From IMG/VR virus record IMGVR_UViG_3300012964_000036, positions 1 through 32,485 of that record: 32,485 bases of DNA. The stretch is one strand, 5' to 3'. The position numbers and the translations under genes were made by a program. This document shows positions 12,499 to 22,507 of the stretch, in pieces; within the stretch, counting starts at the first letter, position 1, and every line of letters starts with the position of its first letter. The stretch is from a virus. Below the pieces are notes generated by a model. The model was not told where the DNA came from and made no database searches. It worked only from the letters and a program-made list of their open reading frames with translations.

Positions 12499-13647
12499 CT
12501 AATTCGTCGAGACCTGAATCGTCAGCGGCGTGAGCGGCAGACCGAAGCCGGTCGAGAACGGGTCGTTGTCGTCGTAAATCGGGTTCGACGCGTTATAGGC
12601 GTTGTCCCATTGATACCCGACGTGAGCTCCGGCGCCCGGGTCCGACGCGAGCGTCAAGAGGACCATGTCGCCGATGGTCTGCGCGGCGTTCACCGCGATG
12701 GTCGACGAGTAGGAGGAGTTCCAGACGGTGAAGCCCGAGATGTTCGTCGTGTTGTTGAACGGCGACTTCGGATAGAGCGGCGCGCGATGACCGAGAATCG
12801 AGGCGGCGTTCGTCCCGAGCAAGACGAGGTTCGAGCTTCGGATGGCCGACGTGATCGACGGGCCCGACCCGGGACGGGTAAAGCCCGTCGCGCCGAGAAG
12901 CCGGAGCGCGCCGACCGCGCCGCGGTCGCCGTTCGTCTGATAGCTCGCCGCGTTCAAGTGCGTGCCGTCGACGTAGGTCAGGTCGTAGTAGCTCGGCCCG
13001 AGCGCGACGCCGGCCGCGCCCGAGAGCCCGTACCGGATTTGAGCCGCGTTGACGTAGGTCGACCCGGCTTGCCCGTAGGCGGCCTTCCCGGTCACCCACT
13101 GTTGCCACGGAAGCTGCGCGGCGGTCTTGCCGAAATGCGAGAGGATCATCGAGCGGAGCGACCCGAGTCCGGCCTCGTAGTCGCCGAGCAGGTTCGGCAA
13201 CGACGACATGTAGTCCTGCTGGCCCTGATTGTATTCGATCAGGTCGGGGACGACGCCCGAGTTAGAGACCATCGTGTAGAAGAGGTCGAGCGGCGCGCCC
13301 GAGGCGGTATTCAGCCAGTAGTTCGCCGCCGGCGAGGCGTCGGCCGAGAGCAACGCCGACCCGCCGAAGCACGCGTTGTAGAGGCGGACGTTCGTCGCGC
13401 CCGTCGCCGTCTTGATCCGGTTCGCGTACTGAATCGCGCCGTTGCCGGTGACGGCCGTCCACGACGTCGAGCCGTTCGCCCACATGCTCGTTCCCGAGAG
13501 CGGCGTCGGCGGAGAACTCGAGACCGAGAACATCTCGGCGCAAAGCGATTGACCGACGAAGGCGATGGTGATGTCGACCGCCTTCGCGGAGGTCGAGCAA
13601 AGAAAAAGCGCCGCCACGAGGGCGACGCTGCGGAGTTTGTTTAACAT
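12499..13647 (-). CDS. Secreted SGNH / sialate-O-acetylesterase-like protein
   Basis: The 382-residue protein starts at ATG 13647. Residues 1-23 form a signal peptide (LRSVALVAALFLCSTSAKA). The mature part has the SGNH-hydrolase layout: nucleophile segment IAFVGQSLC with Ser34, a glycine block CFGGSAL (94-98), an NQGQQD block (139-144) and a final catalytic segment VDGTHL with Asp226 and His229. The GQS and DxxH blocks are close to sialate-O-acetylesterase-like carbohydrate esterases. The C-terminal 140 residues are beta-rich and may bind sugar. It lies directly after the long tail fiber gene, so it may deacetylate surface polysaccharide as a tail enzyme, although the signal peptide points to export. 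Confidence 0.7.
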   Translation of the reverse strand: MLNKLRSVALVAALFLCSTSAKAVDITIAFVGQSLCAEMFSVSSSPPTPLSGTSMWANGSTSWTAVTGNGAIQYANRIKTATGATNVRLYNACFGGSALLSADASPAANYWLNTASGAPLDLFYTMVSNSGVVPDLIEYNQGQQDYMSSLPNLLGDYEAGLGSLRSMILSHFGKTAAQLPWQQWVTGKAAYGQAGSTYVNAAQIRYGLSGAAGVALGPSYYDLTYVDGTHLNAASYQTNGDRGAVGALRLLGATGFTRPGSGPSITSAIRSSNLVLLGTNAASILGHRAPLYPKSPFNNTTNISGFTVWNSSYSSTIAVNAAQTIGDMVLLTLASDPGAGAHVGYQWDNAYNASNPIYDDNDPFSTGFGLPLTPLTIQVSTN

Positions 13648-13674
13648 AAGGTTCTTCCTTTGGTTGGCCGAGGC

Positions 13675-16600
13675 CTACTGGAAGAAGGCCTCGACGATCA
13701 TCTTCCCGTCTGCGCCGGCCCCGCCGTTCGCGGACCCCCCGACGCCACCGGCTCCACCCGTTCCTACGGCGTAGGTGTAGGTGGCCGCCGGAGAGGTTAA
13801 TTGTATTTTTGCGCAAGCTCCAGCCCCTCCGCCGCCACCGGAGTTCGGAGTGCCGGCCGAAGCCGCGCCGCCGCCGCCGGAGCCCGTCCCGGCCTGCCCG
13901 GCGGTACCGCCGCCGCCCGCCGACGCGCCGCCCGTACCGTTGCCGCCGAGGCAGGAAGTTCCGCCGTTGCCGCCGACCATCGAGGCCGGGCTGTTAGAGC
14001 CCGACGCGCCGACGCCGCCCGTCCACGTCTGCTGATTCGTAAACGAGCCGGAGCCCGACGTGGTACCGCCGGTGCCGACCGTGCCGGCGACGGTAGAACC
14101 GACGCCGCCGCCGCCCGCCGCATAGACCGGCGTGGTGCACGCCGCGCCGGTGGTATTCCAGCAGGTGTTTCCGCCCGCGCCGCCGTTCGCCACGCTCGCG
14201 TTCGACGCACCGCCGCCGCCCGCTCCGACCATCGTGATTCGGAGGTAGAGCGCCCCGGCCGGCGTCGTGTAGGTCCCGGACCCGGTAAGGACCTGGACGT
14301 TCGGCGTCGAGAGGAAGCTCGCGAACGAAGCGTTCCCGAGCGTGCCCGCGTTGTTGTAGAGCAGATAACCGTTCGTGCCGCTCGCGACCGTCGTCGTTCC
14401 GACCGAAATCGAGGCGGCCGCCGTTCCGATGGCGGTGATGACGCCCGACGTGCACGAGATGGTCGTCCCGTCGCACTTGACCGTGCCGGCGGTCGCCGAC
14501 GGCGAGCCCGACGTGTTCGCGGCGTTCGGCAAGTTCGCGGTCGGGACCGTCCCCGTCCAGGTCACGAGCGAGGCCGCGACCGTGAATCCGGTCGTTGCCG
14601 AGCCAGCGCCGAGCGCGCCGACGGTCGTCAGCGACGAGGTCACGACGCTCGCCGCGAGCGTCGTCCCGGTCAAGCCGGAGGCGGGAACGGCCGCCGCCGT
14701 GATCGACGTGTTGCAGCCGAGGCCGGTGTTCGTCGTCCACTGGAGCGCGGACGCGGCCGTCGAGCAGCTCGGCGCCGCGATAGCCGTCGGCGACGCGCCG
14801 CCGCTCGTCGCGTTGGCAACGATGGTGTTCGCGGTCTGCGACGCGAGGTTGGTGAGCGCGACGAGGCCGGTCGCGGTGAACGCCGTCGTGACGGTCAGTC
14901 CGCCGTTCGAGTTGAGCGTCGTGAAGTTGCCGGCCGCGCGCGTCGTCGCCCCGATGGGCGTGTTGTCGATGGTCCCGCCGGTGATCGCCGCCGACGCGAT
15001 CGACGCGCCGCTCGAGAGGACCATCGAGCCCGTTCCGGAGACCGAGTTCGAGAGCGTCACGCCGCCGTAGGTGAGCGCCGCGCTCAAGGTCGTCGCCGTC
15101 GTGTGGATGATCGCGCCGGTCGAGGCGTTCCCGAGCGTGATCGTTCCCGAGCCCTTCGCGTTGATCGTCAGGCTCTCGTTCGTCCCGCTCGAGATGGCGG
15201 CGAGCGCGACGCCGCCGGCGGCCGCCGCCGCCGTGATCTTGAGGCCGGTCACCGAACTCGCGACCGACGTGTCGACCTGGAAGGCCGGGTTCGTCCCGCC
15301 GGCGAAGCCGACGACGAGCGCGGTCGTCGCTTGCTGGACGATGGCAAGGTTGCCGGACGTCAACGTGACGTTCGCCGCGTTGACCGTCCCGGTGAACGTC
15401 GGGCTCGCGGAGAGCGCCATCGACCCGGTCCCGGTGACCGAGTTCGCCAGCGTGACTCCGCCGTAGGTGATCGCCGAGTTGAACAGCGTCGTCCCGGTGA
15501 TCGCGAGGGCGTTCGCCCCGATGGTCGCGCCGCCGATAGCGAGCGACGTCGCCGAGGCGGTCGAGAGGACCGGCGAGCCGGTAAACGTCGGCCCGGCCGA
15601 CAAGACCATGCTGCCGGTGCCGGTCACCGAATTGGCGAGCGTCACGCCGCCGTAGGTCATGGCGGCGCTGAACGTCGCGGCGCCGCTCCAGGTGATCGCG
15701 CCGGCGACGGTCGACGTCGTCGTCCCGAGGACCATCGCGGTCGAGCCCAAGGTCACCGAGTTGTTCACGAGGTCGGCGTTCGCCACCGAGGCGCAAGTCG
15801 CGACGCCGGCCGCGCTCAGGGCGCGCGGGAATTGGTTCGTGCAAGAGGTCCCGATGTAGGCCTGGAAGCCGCCGGCGGTCGCGCCGAGCAGGATGCTCGC
15901 GCCGACGCCCGACGTATCGGTCAAGGTCTTGCCCGCGGCGATGGTGAGCGTGCCGGTGGTGCTGGTGACCGTCAGGCCGTTGTAGGTCTTGTTGATGAAC
16001 GCCTGAGAGGTCGCCAGTAGTGCGACGATGTCGGTCGAGGCCGGGAACGTGATGACCGACGAGCCGAGGGCGCCGGTCTGCGCCGTCAGGGTAAGGGTGC
16101 CGCTCGTCAAGTTCGCGAAGGAGAGCGTCCCGTTCGTCGTTCCGGCGACGCCGAGCGTGGGCGTGGCGGTGAACGTCGCGCCGGCGCCCGCGAGGACCTG
16201 GCCGGCCGCGCCGGTGATCGCGATGTTCGAGCCGGTGATCGTGAGGGGCGCCGTCGCCGTGAACGTCCCGCCGCCGCCCGTCAGGCAGGTCGGGCAGGTC
16301 AGGTTGCCGGTGGTCGCGTTCAACACGATGGGCGTCGTCGCGCCGACGGCGAAGGTCCCGGAGGCGTTCGGCAAGGTCAGCGTCGGCGTGCCGGCGGCCG
16401 CCTGTGGCGTGATCGTCGCGGTCCCGGAGGTCACTCCGGCGAAGCCCATCGTTCCGGTGCTGGTACCGGGAACGCCGAGCACCGGGGTGACCGTGAGCGA
16501 CGGGACGCCGGCGGCGCTCGCGTTCAGGATTCCGCCGTTGGCCGTCGCGAGGCCGGCGACGGTGTTCGCCGAGCTCGAGTAGAGGAGCTGGTTGACGGTC

Positions 16601-17337
16601 GTCGTCGCGGGCCAGGTCGCGGTCGACCACGCGGGCGCCGACGAGGATCCGGACTGGAGCATCTGCCGGGCGGTCGCGGTCCCCGAGAGAATCGCCATCG
16701 CGGAGGCGGTCGAGTAGACGATGCCGCCGTTCGACGCGGTCAGGGAGGCGGCGGTACCGCCGCGCGTCAACCCGAGCTGGCCGGTCCAGCCGAGGGCGAG
16801 CGACGCCGCGTTGACGAGCGCGGTCGTCGGCGCGCCGCCGAGGGTGAGCGTCACGTTCGTGTCGTCGGTCTTGGTCAGCGCGGCCGTGTTCAAGGTTGCC
16901 GTCACGCACGTCGCGCAGGCGTAGGTCGTCACGCCGGCGGGGAAGGTCACGCTCAGGGGGAGGGTCGCGGCGAAGCTCCCGCCGACCGCCGAGACGAGCG
17001 GGCCGACCGTCGCGCCGTTGATCCGAACGTAGAGCCCGGCGGTCGTCGTCCACAGGTTGCCGTTCACCGGGACGGTCGGCGCCGCGCCGTGCGGGAGGGT
17101 GAAGCCGGCCGCCGTCGTCGCCGAGGCGAGCGTCGTGAGCGGACCGAGCATCGTGTCGCCGGCCTTGTTGACCGGCGTGAAGCCGAGGACGTTCTGCTTC
17201 GCGGCGAAGCACGCGTTCCACTGTCCGGCGGTCAGGACCGCGCCGTAGACGATGCTCGAGCACCCCGACTGCGCCTGCGCGCCGGTCGCCCACAGGGCGA
17301 ACAGGAACGGGAGGAGGGCCTTCTTGAAGAAGTTCAT
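13675..17337 (-). CDS. Long tail fiber with glycine-rich tip and N-terminal signal-like peptide
   Basis: The 1220-residue protein is read from ATG 17337, two bases after the stop of the upstream fiber gene; a longer frame begins inside that gene. Residues 1-22 look like a signal peptide (MNFFKKALLPFLFALWATG, then AQA). The body is Thr/Ala/Gly/Ser-rich with beta-structured repeats typical of trimeric fibers, including three copies of YGGVTLxNSVxGTGSMxLS (see 15014-15663) and a TIDNTPIGATT motif. Near residue 1060 the segment GTYTTPAGALYLRITMVGAG opens a glycine-rich domain (GAGGGGA, NGGAGG, GGGGGAGAC) that runs nearly to the end (MIVEAFFQ). Such glycine-rich tips bind receptors in other phages. 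Paired cysteines in the tip may cross-link. Confidence 0.8.
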   Translation of the reverse strand: MNFFKKALLPFLFALWATGAQAQSGCSSIVYGAVLTAGQWNACFAAKQNVLGFTPVNKAGDTMLGPLTTLASATTAAGFTLPHGAAPTVPVNGNLWTTTAGLYVRINGATVGPLVSAVGGSFAATLPLSVTFPAGVTTYACATCVTATLNTAALTKTDDTNVTLTLGGAPTTALVNAASLALGWTGQLGLTRGGTAASLTASNGGIVYSTASAMAILSGTATARQMLQSGSSSAPAWSTATWPATTTVNQLLYSSSANTVAGLATANGGILNASAAGVPSLTVTPVLGVPGTSTGTMGFAGVTSGTATITPQAAAGTPTLTLPNASGTFAVGATTPIVLNATTGNLTCPTCLTGGGGTFTATAPLTITGSNIAITGAAGQVLAGAGATFTATPTLGVAGTTNGTLSFANLTSGTLTLTAQTGALGSSVITFPASTDIVALLATSQAFINKTYNGLTVTSTTGTLTIAAGKTLTDTSGVGASILLGATAGGFQAYIGTSCTNQFPRALSAAGVATCASVANADLVNNSVTLGSTAMVLGTTTSTVAGAITWSGAATFSAAMTYGGVTLANSVTGTGSMVLSAGPTFTGSPVLSTASATSLAIGGATIGANALAITGTTLFNSAITYGGVTLANSVTGTGSMALSASPTFTGTVNAANVTLTSGNLAIVQQATTALVVGFAGGTNPAFQVDTSVASSVTGLKITAAAAAGGVALAAISSGTNESLTINAKGSGTITLGNASTGAIIHTTATTLSAALTYGGVTLSNSVSGTGSMVLSSGASIASAAITGGTIDNTPIGATTRAAGNFTTLNSNGGLTVTTAFTATGLVALTNLASQTANTIVANATSGGASPTAIAAPSCSTAASALQWTTNTGLGCNTSITAAAVPASGLTGTTLAASVVTSSLTTVGALGAGSATTGFTVAASLVTWTGTVPTANLPNAANTSGSPSATAGTVKCDGTTISCTSGVITAIGTAAASISVGTTTVASGTNGYLLYNNAGTLGNASFASFLSTPNVQVLTGSGTYTTPAGALYLRITMVGAGGGGASNASVANGGAGGNTCWNTTGAACTTPVYAAGGGGVGSTVAGTVGTGGTTSGSGSFTNQQTWTGGVGASGSNSPASMVGGNGGTSCLGGNGTGGASAGGGGTAGQAGTGSGGGGAASAGTPNSGGGGGAGACAKIQLTSPAATYTYAVGTGGAGGVGGSANGGAGADGKMIVEAFFQ
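15014..15663 (-). repeat. Three repeats inside the tail fiber gene
   Basis: A 65-base unit encoding (A/L)xTYGGVTL-(A/S)NSVxGTGSMxLS occurs at 15014-15078, 15410-15474 and 15599-15663. The units differ in many third-codon positions, so the repeat is old and kept at protein level. The spacing (396 and 189 bases) keeps the frame. Confidence 0.75.
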
Positions 17338-17339
17338 GG

Positions 17340-18476
17340 TCAGCCTCGAACGGTGCCAGAGATGAGAACGGAGAACGACCCGATGCCGGCGTTCGTCACC
17401 GAGCCGAACGGGGTCGCGGTGTACGTCCCGAGCGTCGGGGCGTCGCTCCACGGCGCCGTGAGCGGGCAACTCCCGTTCGCGAGCGACGTCGTCATCGACG
17501 AGTTGATGCCGACCGCGACGTTGTTGATGCCGATTTGAACGCCGACCGTGTTGCCGCCGATGCTGAGCGAGGCGACGCCGTGGCAGGCGAGCGAGTAGGC
17601 CTCGCCGAAGCCGGTGATGAACGAGACGTTAGAGCCGACGGCGAGGGGGACGTATAGGTTCGACGCCGTCGTCGCGCCCGACGTATTCGCGCCCTGGATG
17701 GGCTTCGTCGTCCGGTTGAAGAAGTTAAAGAGAAGGCGCTGCGCGAGGTTGTCGGCGAACTGGCCGGCCGCCGTCGTCGTCGCGACCGCGACAAGCGTCA
17801 GCGTCGGGTCGCCAGCCTTCGTCCGAACGCCGTTCGTTCCGAGTGCCGAGCCGACGGTGTCGGCGACGAGCGTGATCGCGCTCCCGCTCCAACCCGCATA
17901 GATGTGATAGGCGGTGCTCGCGAGGAGGCCCGAGTTCGAGAGGGCGACGCCGACGAACGGCGTCCGCCGCATGAACCCGTTGATGATGAGGCCGCCGCCG
18001 TTGTACGGGAACATTATAAGTTGGGTCGGCGAGTTGACGATGACCGTGACCTGGCCGTGGGCGATTCCGTTCGTGAGCCCGACCCATCCCGCGCTCGTGT
18101 TCGGGTCGTCCGGGTTCGTCAGGTTGTCGTCGACGGTCGACTGCCACGAGTTGCCGAGGGCAGACGACATGACGACCGCGCCCTGCGGGTAGCCGGCAAT
18201 CGTCGTCTGGAACGACGCGTCGTAGAACATCGGCGCGCCGCCGGCGGCGACCCACTGACACCACGCGGTGACCTGATTGAGGATTCCGTTCTCGTCCTTG
18301 ACGTTCGGCGGGACGCCGCCGGCGGCGACGTCGGTCGCGTTCGCCGGAGGGAAGCCGAGCTCGAGGCTCGCGATGTTCGGGTTCGGGGTCGTCGTTGGAA
18401 TCGGATTGATAAAGTCCGGCGCCGCGCTGCTGGCGAACGGGATGGGAAACTTCGTCGGGATCGCGATGGCCTTCAT
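17340..18476 (-). CDS. Tail fiber protein, baseplate-attached
   Basis: The 378-residue protein starts at ATG 18476. The N-terminal part (about 25-130) has a pattern I recognise from many tail fibers of proteobacterial phages: LGFPPANATDVAAGGVPP, a WCQWVAAGG segment, YDASFQTTIAGYPQGAVV and a final GW after DPNTSAG. This region probably joins the fiber to the baseplate. The rest is beta-rich and may be a trimeric shaft or small head domain. It lies between the DUF2612 gene and the long fiber gene, the normal place for a fiber connector. Confidence 0.75.
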   Translation of the reverse strand: MKAIAIPTKFPIPFASSAAPDFINPIPTTTPNPNIASLELGFPPANATDVAAGGVPPNVKDENGILNQVTAWCQWVAAGGAPMFYDASFQTTIAGYPQGAVVMSSALGNSWQSTVDDNLTNPDDPNTSAGWVGLTNGIAHGQVTVIVNSPTQLIMFPYNGGGLIINGFMRRTPFVGVALSNSGLLASTAYHIYAGWSGSAITLVADTVGSALGTNGVRTKAGDPTLTLVAVATTTAAGQFADNLAQRLLFNFFNRTTKPIQGANTSGATTASNLYVPLAVGSNVSFITGFGEAYSLACHGVASLSIGGNTVGVQIGINNVAVGINSSMTTSLANGSCPLTAPWSDAPTLGTYTATPFGSVTNAGIGSFSVLISGTVRG

Positions 18477-18492
18477 CGAACCTGCTCCGCCC

Positions 18493-19155
18493 TCAGTAAA
18501 TTTGAACGACCGCCGCCTGCACGCCGACCGGCTTGGGGAGGATGCCGGACTGTCCGATGATCGCCGCCTCGACCGGCGAGAGCTTGAACAGGAACGTGTA
18601 AGTCATAGTCATGTCGAGGCCGTCTGTCACGTAGCAGTTGCCGCGCCCCGGGAAGAGCAAGAGTAGGATCTGGTTGATGCTCGGGATTGACCCGTCCGAG
18701 ATGTTGGCGAGGGCCTTCGCGAAGATGAGCTGACGGAAGGCGCTGTCCGTGAGCGAGAAGTTCGTCGTGAGCGGAGCCCCGTTGTAGAACGGCGCGATGT
18801 TGTAGGGCGCGCCCGACGCTCCGGCCGGCCCCTGCATGCCGAAGTATTCCCCGATTTCAATATTCAGAACGCGGGTCACGCCGACGATGCGACCCCACAC
18901 GTCGAGGCCCCACCCCTCGGCGCTGTCGATGTTCCAGACGAGGTCGAAGAACGCGTCGATGTTCGCCGTCTGGTCGACCGCACCCTGGAAGCTTTGGATG
19001 AGCGAGTCGACGACGGGCGAGTTCGCGTACTGGCTGATGATCGTGTCGAACGAGTCGAGGACCGGAACGTCGCCGATGGGGCTGACGCCGATTTGAAAGC
19101 TCCCGATGGCGTTCGAGCCCGGGAGCGGTTCGCGCGGATATGGAGGACCGCTCAC
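18493..19155 (-). CDS. DUF2612-family baseplate protein
   Basis: The 220-residue protein is read from GTG 19155, which overlaps the stop of the baseplate J gene (GTGA); the longer frame is an artefact running through that gene. Recognisable DUF2612 blocks are [29 protein letters not shown], a YFGMQGP turn, [20 protein letters not shown] and [15 protein letters not shown]. The family is a baseplate or tail-fiber network part found beside baseplate J, as here. It is probably the counterpart of tail protein I, linking the wedge to the fibers. Confidence 0.85.
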   Translation of the reverse strand: MSGPPYPREPLPGSNAIGSFQIGVSPIGDVPVLDSFDTIISQYANSPVVDSLIQSFQGAVDQTANIDAFFDLVWNIDSAEGWGLDVWGRIVGVTRVLNIEIGEYFGMQGPAGASGAPYNIAPFYNGAPLTTNFSLTDSAFRQLIFAKALANISDGSIPSINQILLLLFPGRGNCYVTDGLDMTMTYTFLFKLSPVEAAIIGQSGILPKPVGVQAAVVQIY

Positions 19156-20582
19156 GAGATGGTCACCGCTATGTCGGCCGCCGAGATGGTCGGGACCTGG
19201 TCGATTTGGATTGCCTGGGTGTCGGCGTTCGGCAGCGAGCCGGTCATGGCCTCGGAGCCGACCGTCTGAGCGACCGAGAGGTTGTAGGTCCCGGTCCCGC
19301 CGGTGCCGGTCCCGAGCGTTAAGATGGTCGTTCCGGCGGCGACGCCGGCGGCGCCGATGGTCTGCCCGACCGCGAGCGCGCCCGAGGCGACCGCCGAGAC
19401 GGTCATCACGAGGCCGGCGATGGACGCGGTGAACCTCGCCGCGGCCGAGTTCGACGAGCCGACCTTGATCGTCGTGATTTCGACCCAGGATCCGAGCGCG
19501 AGGACCGGCGCATAGAACCGGCTCGCAAAAATCGTCGAGCCGATGCGCGCGACAGGACCGCCGTCGGCGCCGGCGAACGCCTCGATGATCGCCTGCTGGA
19601 TGAGCTCGACCGCGTTCGACGGGACCTGCGAGTTCGTCGCGAGGCGAACCGAGAAGAGGATGGCGACCGAGCTCGGCCGCTCGAACGTGACCTGATAGGA
19701 CGGGAACGGCTCGGTGTAGAGCGGGTTCCGGTCGTAGACCGTGACCGTCGTGTTTCCGTTGTAGTCGCAGCCCGGCGCCTTCTTGCTGTAGATGGCGTCG
19801 CCGACCTCCTGGTCGGTCGCGCCGACGGCCGCGACGTAAATCGACCGCGCGGCGACCGAGAACCCCCGGAAGGTGACCGGCACCGACGTGTCGTTCTGGT
19901 AGGCGAACGCGTCGGTCACGGTCACGATGTCGAAGACCGCCCCGAGAACCGCCGAAAGAGTGTTGCGCGAGTTCTTCGCGACGGTCGCCGCTCGCCGGTC
20001 CTCGAAGGCCTGCCGGCTCTCGGTGTCGCGGCCGATGACGCCGGCGGCCTCGTTCGTGATCGAATCCCAATTCGGAACTGTCTGATAGATTTGGTTCAGC
20101 GACCCGACCGGGCAAGCGATGGGTCCCGGGATGAGGCACTGGAACGGCGTCACGACGTAGCCGACCGCGCCAATCTCGGCGTCCTGGATGCTGATGTAGA
20201 TGTTGCCGTCGGTCGCCTGCGCCTTCGACCCGGCCGGGATGATGACGCCGGCGAGGCCGATGCACTTGGCCTGGACGGTCGTCGGCTCGGCCGGCTTGCG
20301 CGTCAGGAAGTAGATTCGCGCGATGGCATCCTGCATCCGGCCCTCGGCGAAGGCCGGGTCGACCCCGTTCGCGAGCGCGGTGAAGTCGCTGTTCGCCTGT
20401 CCGATGATCGCCGCGTCGCTCGAGGCGAGCTGACCCTGCGGCGTGTTGAGCGCCGGGTTGAGGCCTCCGCCGAACGCCTGATTTATATCGGCGGTCCGAC
20501 CCGCGAGAATGTCGGGCTCGGAGGGCGCGACGAAGCCGCGCGGGCCGAAGGTGGGAGCCGGGACGTTTGTGGTGAGTGCCAT
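19152..20582 (-). CDS. Baseplate J-like wedge protein
   Basis: The 476-residue protein starts at ATG 20582. It has the J-like build: an N-terminal helical wedge region ([20 protein letters not shown]), a central [20 protein letters not shown] segment, then [20 protein letters not shown] and an [16 protein letters not shown] segment. Residues 384-448 are an extra beta-rich module ([18 protein letters not shown], then [13 protein letters not shown]) that also occurs in two neck proteins of this phage. The neighbours gp25 and DUF2612 complete the usual wedge set. Its stop overlaps the next start. Confidence 0.85.
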   Translation of the reverse strand: MALTTNVPAPTFGPRGFVAPSEPDILAGRTADINQAFGGGLNPALNTPQGQLASSDAAIIGQANSDFTALANGVDPAFAEGRMQDAIARIYFLTRKPAEPTTVQAKCIGLAGVIIPAGSKAQATDGNIYISIQDAEIGAVGYVVTPFQCLIPGPIACPVGSLNQIYQTVPNWDSITNEAAGVIGRDTESRQAFEDRRAATVAKNSRNTLSAVLGAVFDIVTVTDAFAYQNDTSVPVTFRGFSVAARSIYVAAVGATDQEVGDAIYSKKAPGCDYNGNTTVTVYDRNPLYTEPFPSYQVTFERPSSVAILFSVRLATNSQVPSNAVELIQQAIIEAFAGADGGPVARIGSTIFASRFYAPVLALGSWVEITTIKVGSSNSAAARFTASIAGLVMTVSAVASGALAVGQTIGAAGVAAGTTILTLGTGTGGTGTYNLSVAQTVGSEAMTGSLPNADTQAIQIDQVPTISAADIAVTIS

Positions 20583-20583
20583 G

Positions 20584-20937
20584 TTAGAATGCCGCCGCTG
20601 CCGTTTGCCCGGTAGAATCCGTGACCTGTACTTGACCGCCGACCGTTCTCCCGACCTTGTCGAAGGTCAGGAAGCATTTCGCCGAGACGACGCCCGGGAC
20701 CGTCAACGCCGCCTCGATGAACCGCTGCTTGAGCAGCGCGAGCGGCGGCGTGTGGCCGAGGATTTGCTCCCAATAAGGGACGCCCATCGCCGTGTCGTAC
20801 CAAACCTCGCCCTTGAACGTCCGGATGGCCGACGCGGCATCTTGCGCGAGCGCGTAGGCCCCGTCGACCGTCGCGATGTTGCCCGCGCCGTCGATCGTTA
20901 GGTCCCAGGTCTCCGGGTTTAGCAAAAGGGTCTTCAC
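20584..20937 (-). CDS. gp25/GPW-like baseplate wedge protein
   Basis: The 117-residue protein starts at GTG 20937, overlapping the stop of the spike gene (GTGA). Features of the gp25-like family include the N-terminal [16 protein letters not shown], the central [20 protein letters not shown] and the following helix plus beta C-terminus ([10 protein letters not shown]). T4 gp25 is the wedge part that starts sheath assembly. Its place between baseplate J and the spike is normal. Confidence 0.85.
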   Translation of the reverse strand: MKTLLLNPETWDLTIDGAGNIATVDGAYALAQDAASAIRTFKGEVWYDTAMGVPYWEQILGHTPPLALLKQRFIEAALTVPGVVSAKCFLTFDKVGRTVGGQVQVTDSTGQTAAAAF

Positions 20938-21644
20938 GGAATCTCCGGCGGATGGAGCGGCGCGGTCGAGTTCGTCGAACCTATAACATAATCCACGCGA
21001 GCATTTGTCGTGATCGAGACCCCGTTCCCGTTCGCGTCGTATTTGAGGACGTTGTTCGCGTGGACGTCGACTTCATCCGCGACCATGCGGATCTTGCCCG
21101 GGGTGATGGTGAGCGAGGTCGCGCCGGCGTCGGGCGTAAGCCTCATTCCGGGGCCGCCGTTGTCCTCGTCGAGGAAGGCGAGATAGCAGGTCGGGACGCC
21201 CTGGAGGATTCCGCAAACGTACATGGCGTCGGCGTAGTCGTACTGCCGGCGCGAGCCCGGGGGTGCCTCGGCGAGCGAGCTCTTGACCGAGGAGATGTCC
21301 CGGCTCGCGAAGACCGCGATGCCGATGTCGCCCTTCTTTGGGTCGAGGACCACCGCCTGCGCGCCGCCCTGGGCGCGCGCCGCCGGCACGTTGTTGATGA
21401 CGCCGTGAGAGGTCACGTTCCCCTGGCCGTCGATTTGCTTCACGAGCGGCTGGACGTCGACGTAGCACGGCGCCGGGAACGCACCCTGCGCCCGAACCGC
21501 GACGACCTTGACGACGGTCGCCGTCGCGGTACCGGCGAGGAGCTGCTCGAAGAGGAAGACCTGCGAGTTGAACGGCGACGCGGCCGCGCTCGGCCTCTGC
21601 TGGCCCGCATATCCCGAGTCGTTGGTCCCGGTCTTGTCGGTCAT
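20934..21644 (-). CDS. Gp138-like baseplate spike protein
   Basis: The 236-residue protein is read from ATG 21644, overlapping the hub gene stop (ATGA). After a short N-terminus, residues 45-150 form an OB-like domain (ATVVKVVAVRAQG, YVDVQPLVKQIDGQGNV, KKGDIGIAVFASRDIS), which resembles the Gp138 N-terminal domain. The C-terminal part (TSLTITPGKIRMVADEVDV, NNVLKYDANGNG) is a short beta-helix that probably forms the needle piercing the outer membrane. Confidence 0.8.
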   Translation of the reverse strand: MTDKTGTNDSGYAGQQRPSAAASPFNSQVFLFEQLLAGTATATVVKVVAVRAQGAFPAPCYVDVQPLVKQIDGQGNVTSHGVINNVPAARAQGGAQAVVLDPKKGDIGIAVFASRDISSVKSSLAEAPPGSRRQYDYADAMYVCGILQGVPTCYLAFLDEDNGGPGMRLTPDAGATSLTITPGKIRMVADEVDVHANNVLKYDANGNGVSITTNARVDYVIGSTNSTAPLHPPEIP

Positions 21645-22507
21645 CGCACCACCACGAGGCCGGGACGCGCCGCGCCCATCGTCGCGTGCCAGCGGCCGCC
21701 CGGGTTCTGCGACTCGAGGTCGAGGTCGAGGCTGTAGATGATCCAGTCGCCGTTCGCCGGCGTGAGGTCGCTCTGGACCTTTATCTTGCCGCCGTAGGTG
21801 AGCGACGGGAGGAAAATCGACCGCACCGAGATGCCCTTCGACGTGTAGGACGGATAGCCGTCCATCGTCGGCGGCGCGATGAGGACCGCCGTGTCGCCGC
21901 GCGAGCCGCCCCTCTTCCAGATGGCGAGCTTGCCGTTGTCGATGATGATTTCGATGCCGGCGGCCTTCGCCGCGCCGTAGGCCTGGTCGCGGTAGGATCC
22001 GGAGAGGTACGGGCTCGCGAGGACCTGGTCGACGCCGTTGTTCTCGAACGCGAGGCCCATCTTCGTCGCGAGGCTCGACATGATGACGTCGACCTTCGCC
22101 GCCCCCGAATAGCTCGAGGGCGTCGCCGTCGCGACCGCCTCGATGAGACCGGTGTGGGCCTCGACGATGAACGGGACCTCGGGCGCGCCGCGGAAGTCGC
22201 CCCACGCGTTCGTGATCGTCCCGACGAAGACGGTCCCCATCCCGTCGGTCTTGTCGCCGGCCGTGACCGTGACGACGTTTCGGCGAACGAGCGTCGGCAT
22301 CATGCCGAGGGTCGAAAGCTGATTCATCTTGTCGAGGGTCATCCCGTAGACCTGGAGAAGCGCCGTCCCCATCGAGGGCCCGCCCGCCTTGATGATCCGG
22401 GCGACGACCCGGAGGCCGGAGACCGTGACCTCGTTCGAGCCGGAATCGCCGAACGCGCCCTCGCCGAGCTTGAACGTCACGTCGATGTCGCGCTGAACGA
22501 ACGTCAT
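21641..22507 (-). CDS. Baseplate hub protein
   Basis: The 288-residue protein starts at ATG 22507, sharing its first base with the stop of the plug gene. It shows the features of gp27/gp44-type hub proteins: DIDVTFKLGEGAFG at the start, ALLQVYGMTLDKMNQLSTLG, a LAIWKRGG segment and YGGKIKVQSDLTPANGDWII near the end. The hub trimer joins the tube to the spike. Assignment rests on this pattern and on gene order (plug, hub, spike, gp25). Confidence 0.75.
   Translation of the reverse strand: MTFVQRDIDVTFKLGEGAFGDSGSNEVTVSGLRVVARIIKAGGPSMGTALLQVYGMTLDKMNQLSTLGMMPTLVRRNVVTVTAGDKTDGMGTVFVGTITNAWGDFRGAPEVPFIVEAHTGLIEAVATATPSSYSGAAKVDVIMSSLATKMGLAFENNGVDQVLASPYLSGSYRDQAYGAAKAAGIEIIIDNGKLAIWKRGGSRGDTAVLIAPPTMDGYPSYTSKGISVRSIFLPSLTYGGKIKVQSDLTPANGDWIIYSLDLDLESQNPGGRWHATMGAARPGLVVVR

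Noticed and set aside
13801-16020. A 739-codon open frame on the plus strand opposite the fiber gene
   Set aside because: Arg-rich shadow of a low-complexity gene; no recognisable domain.
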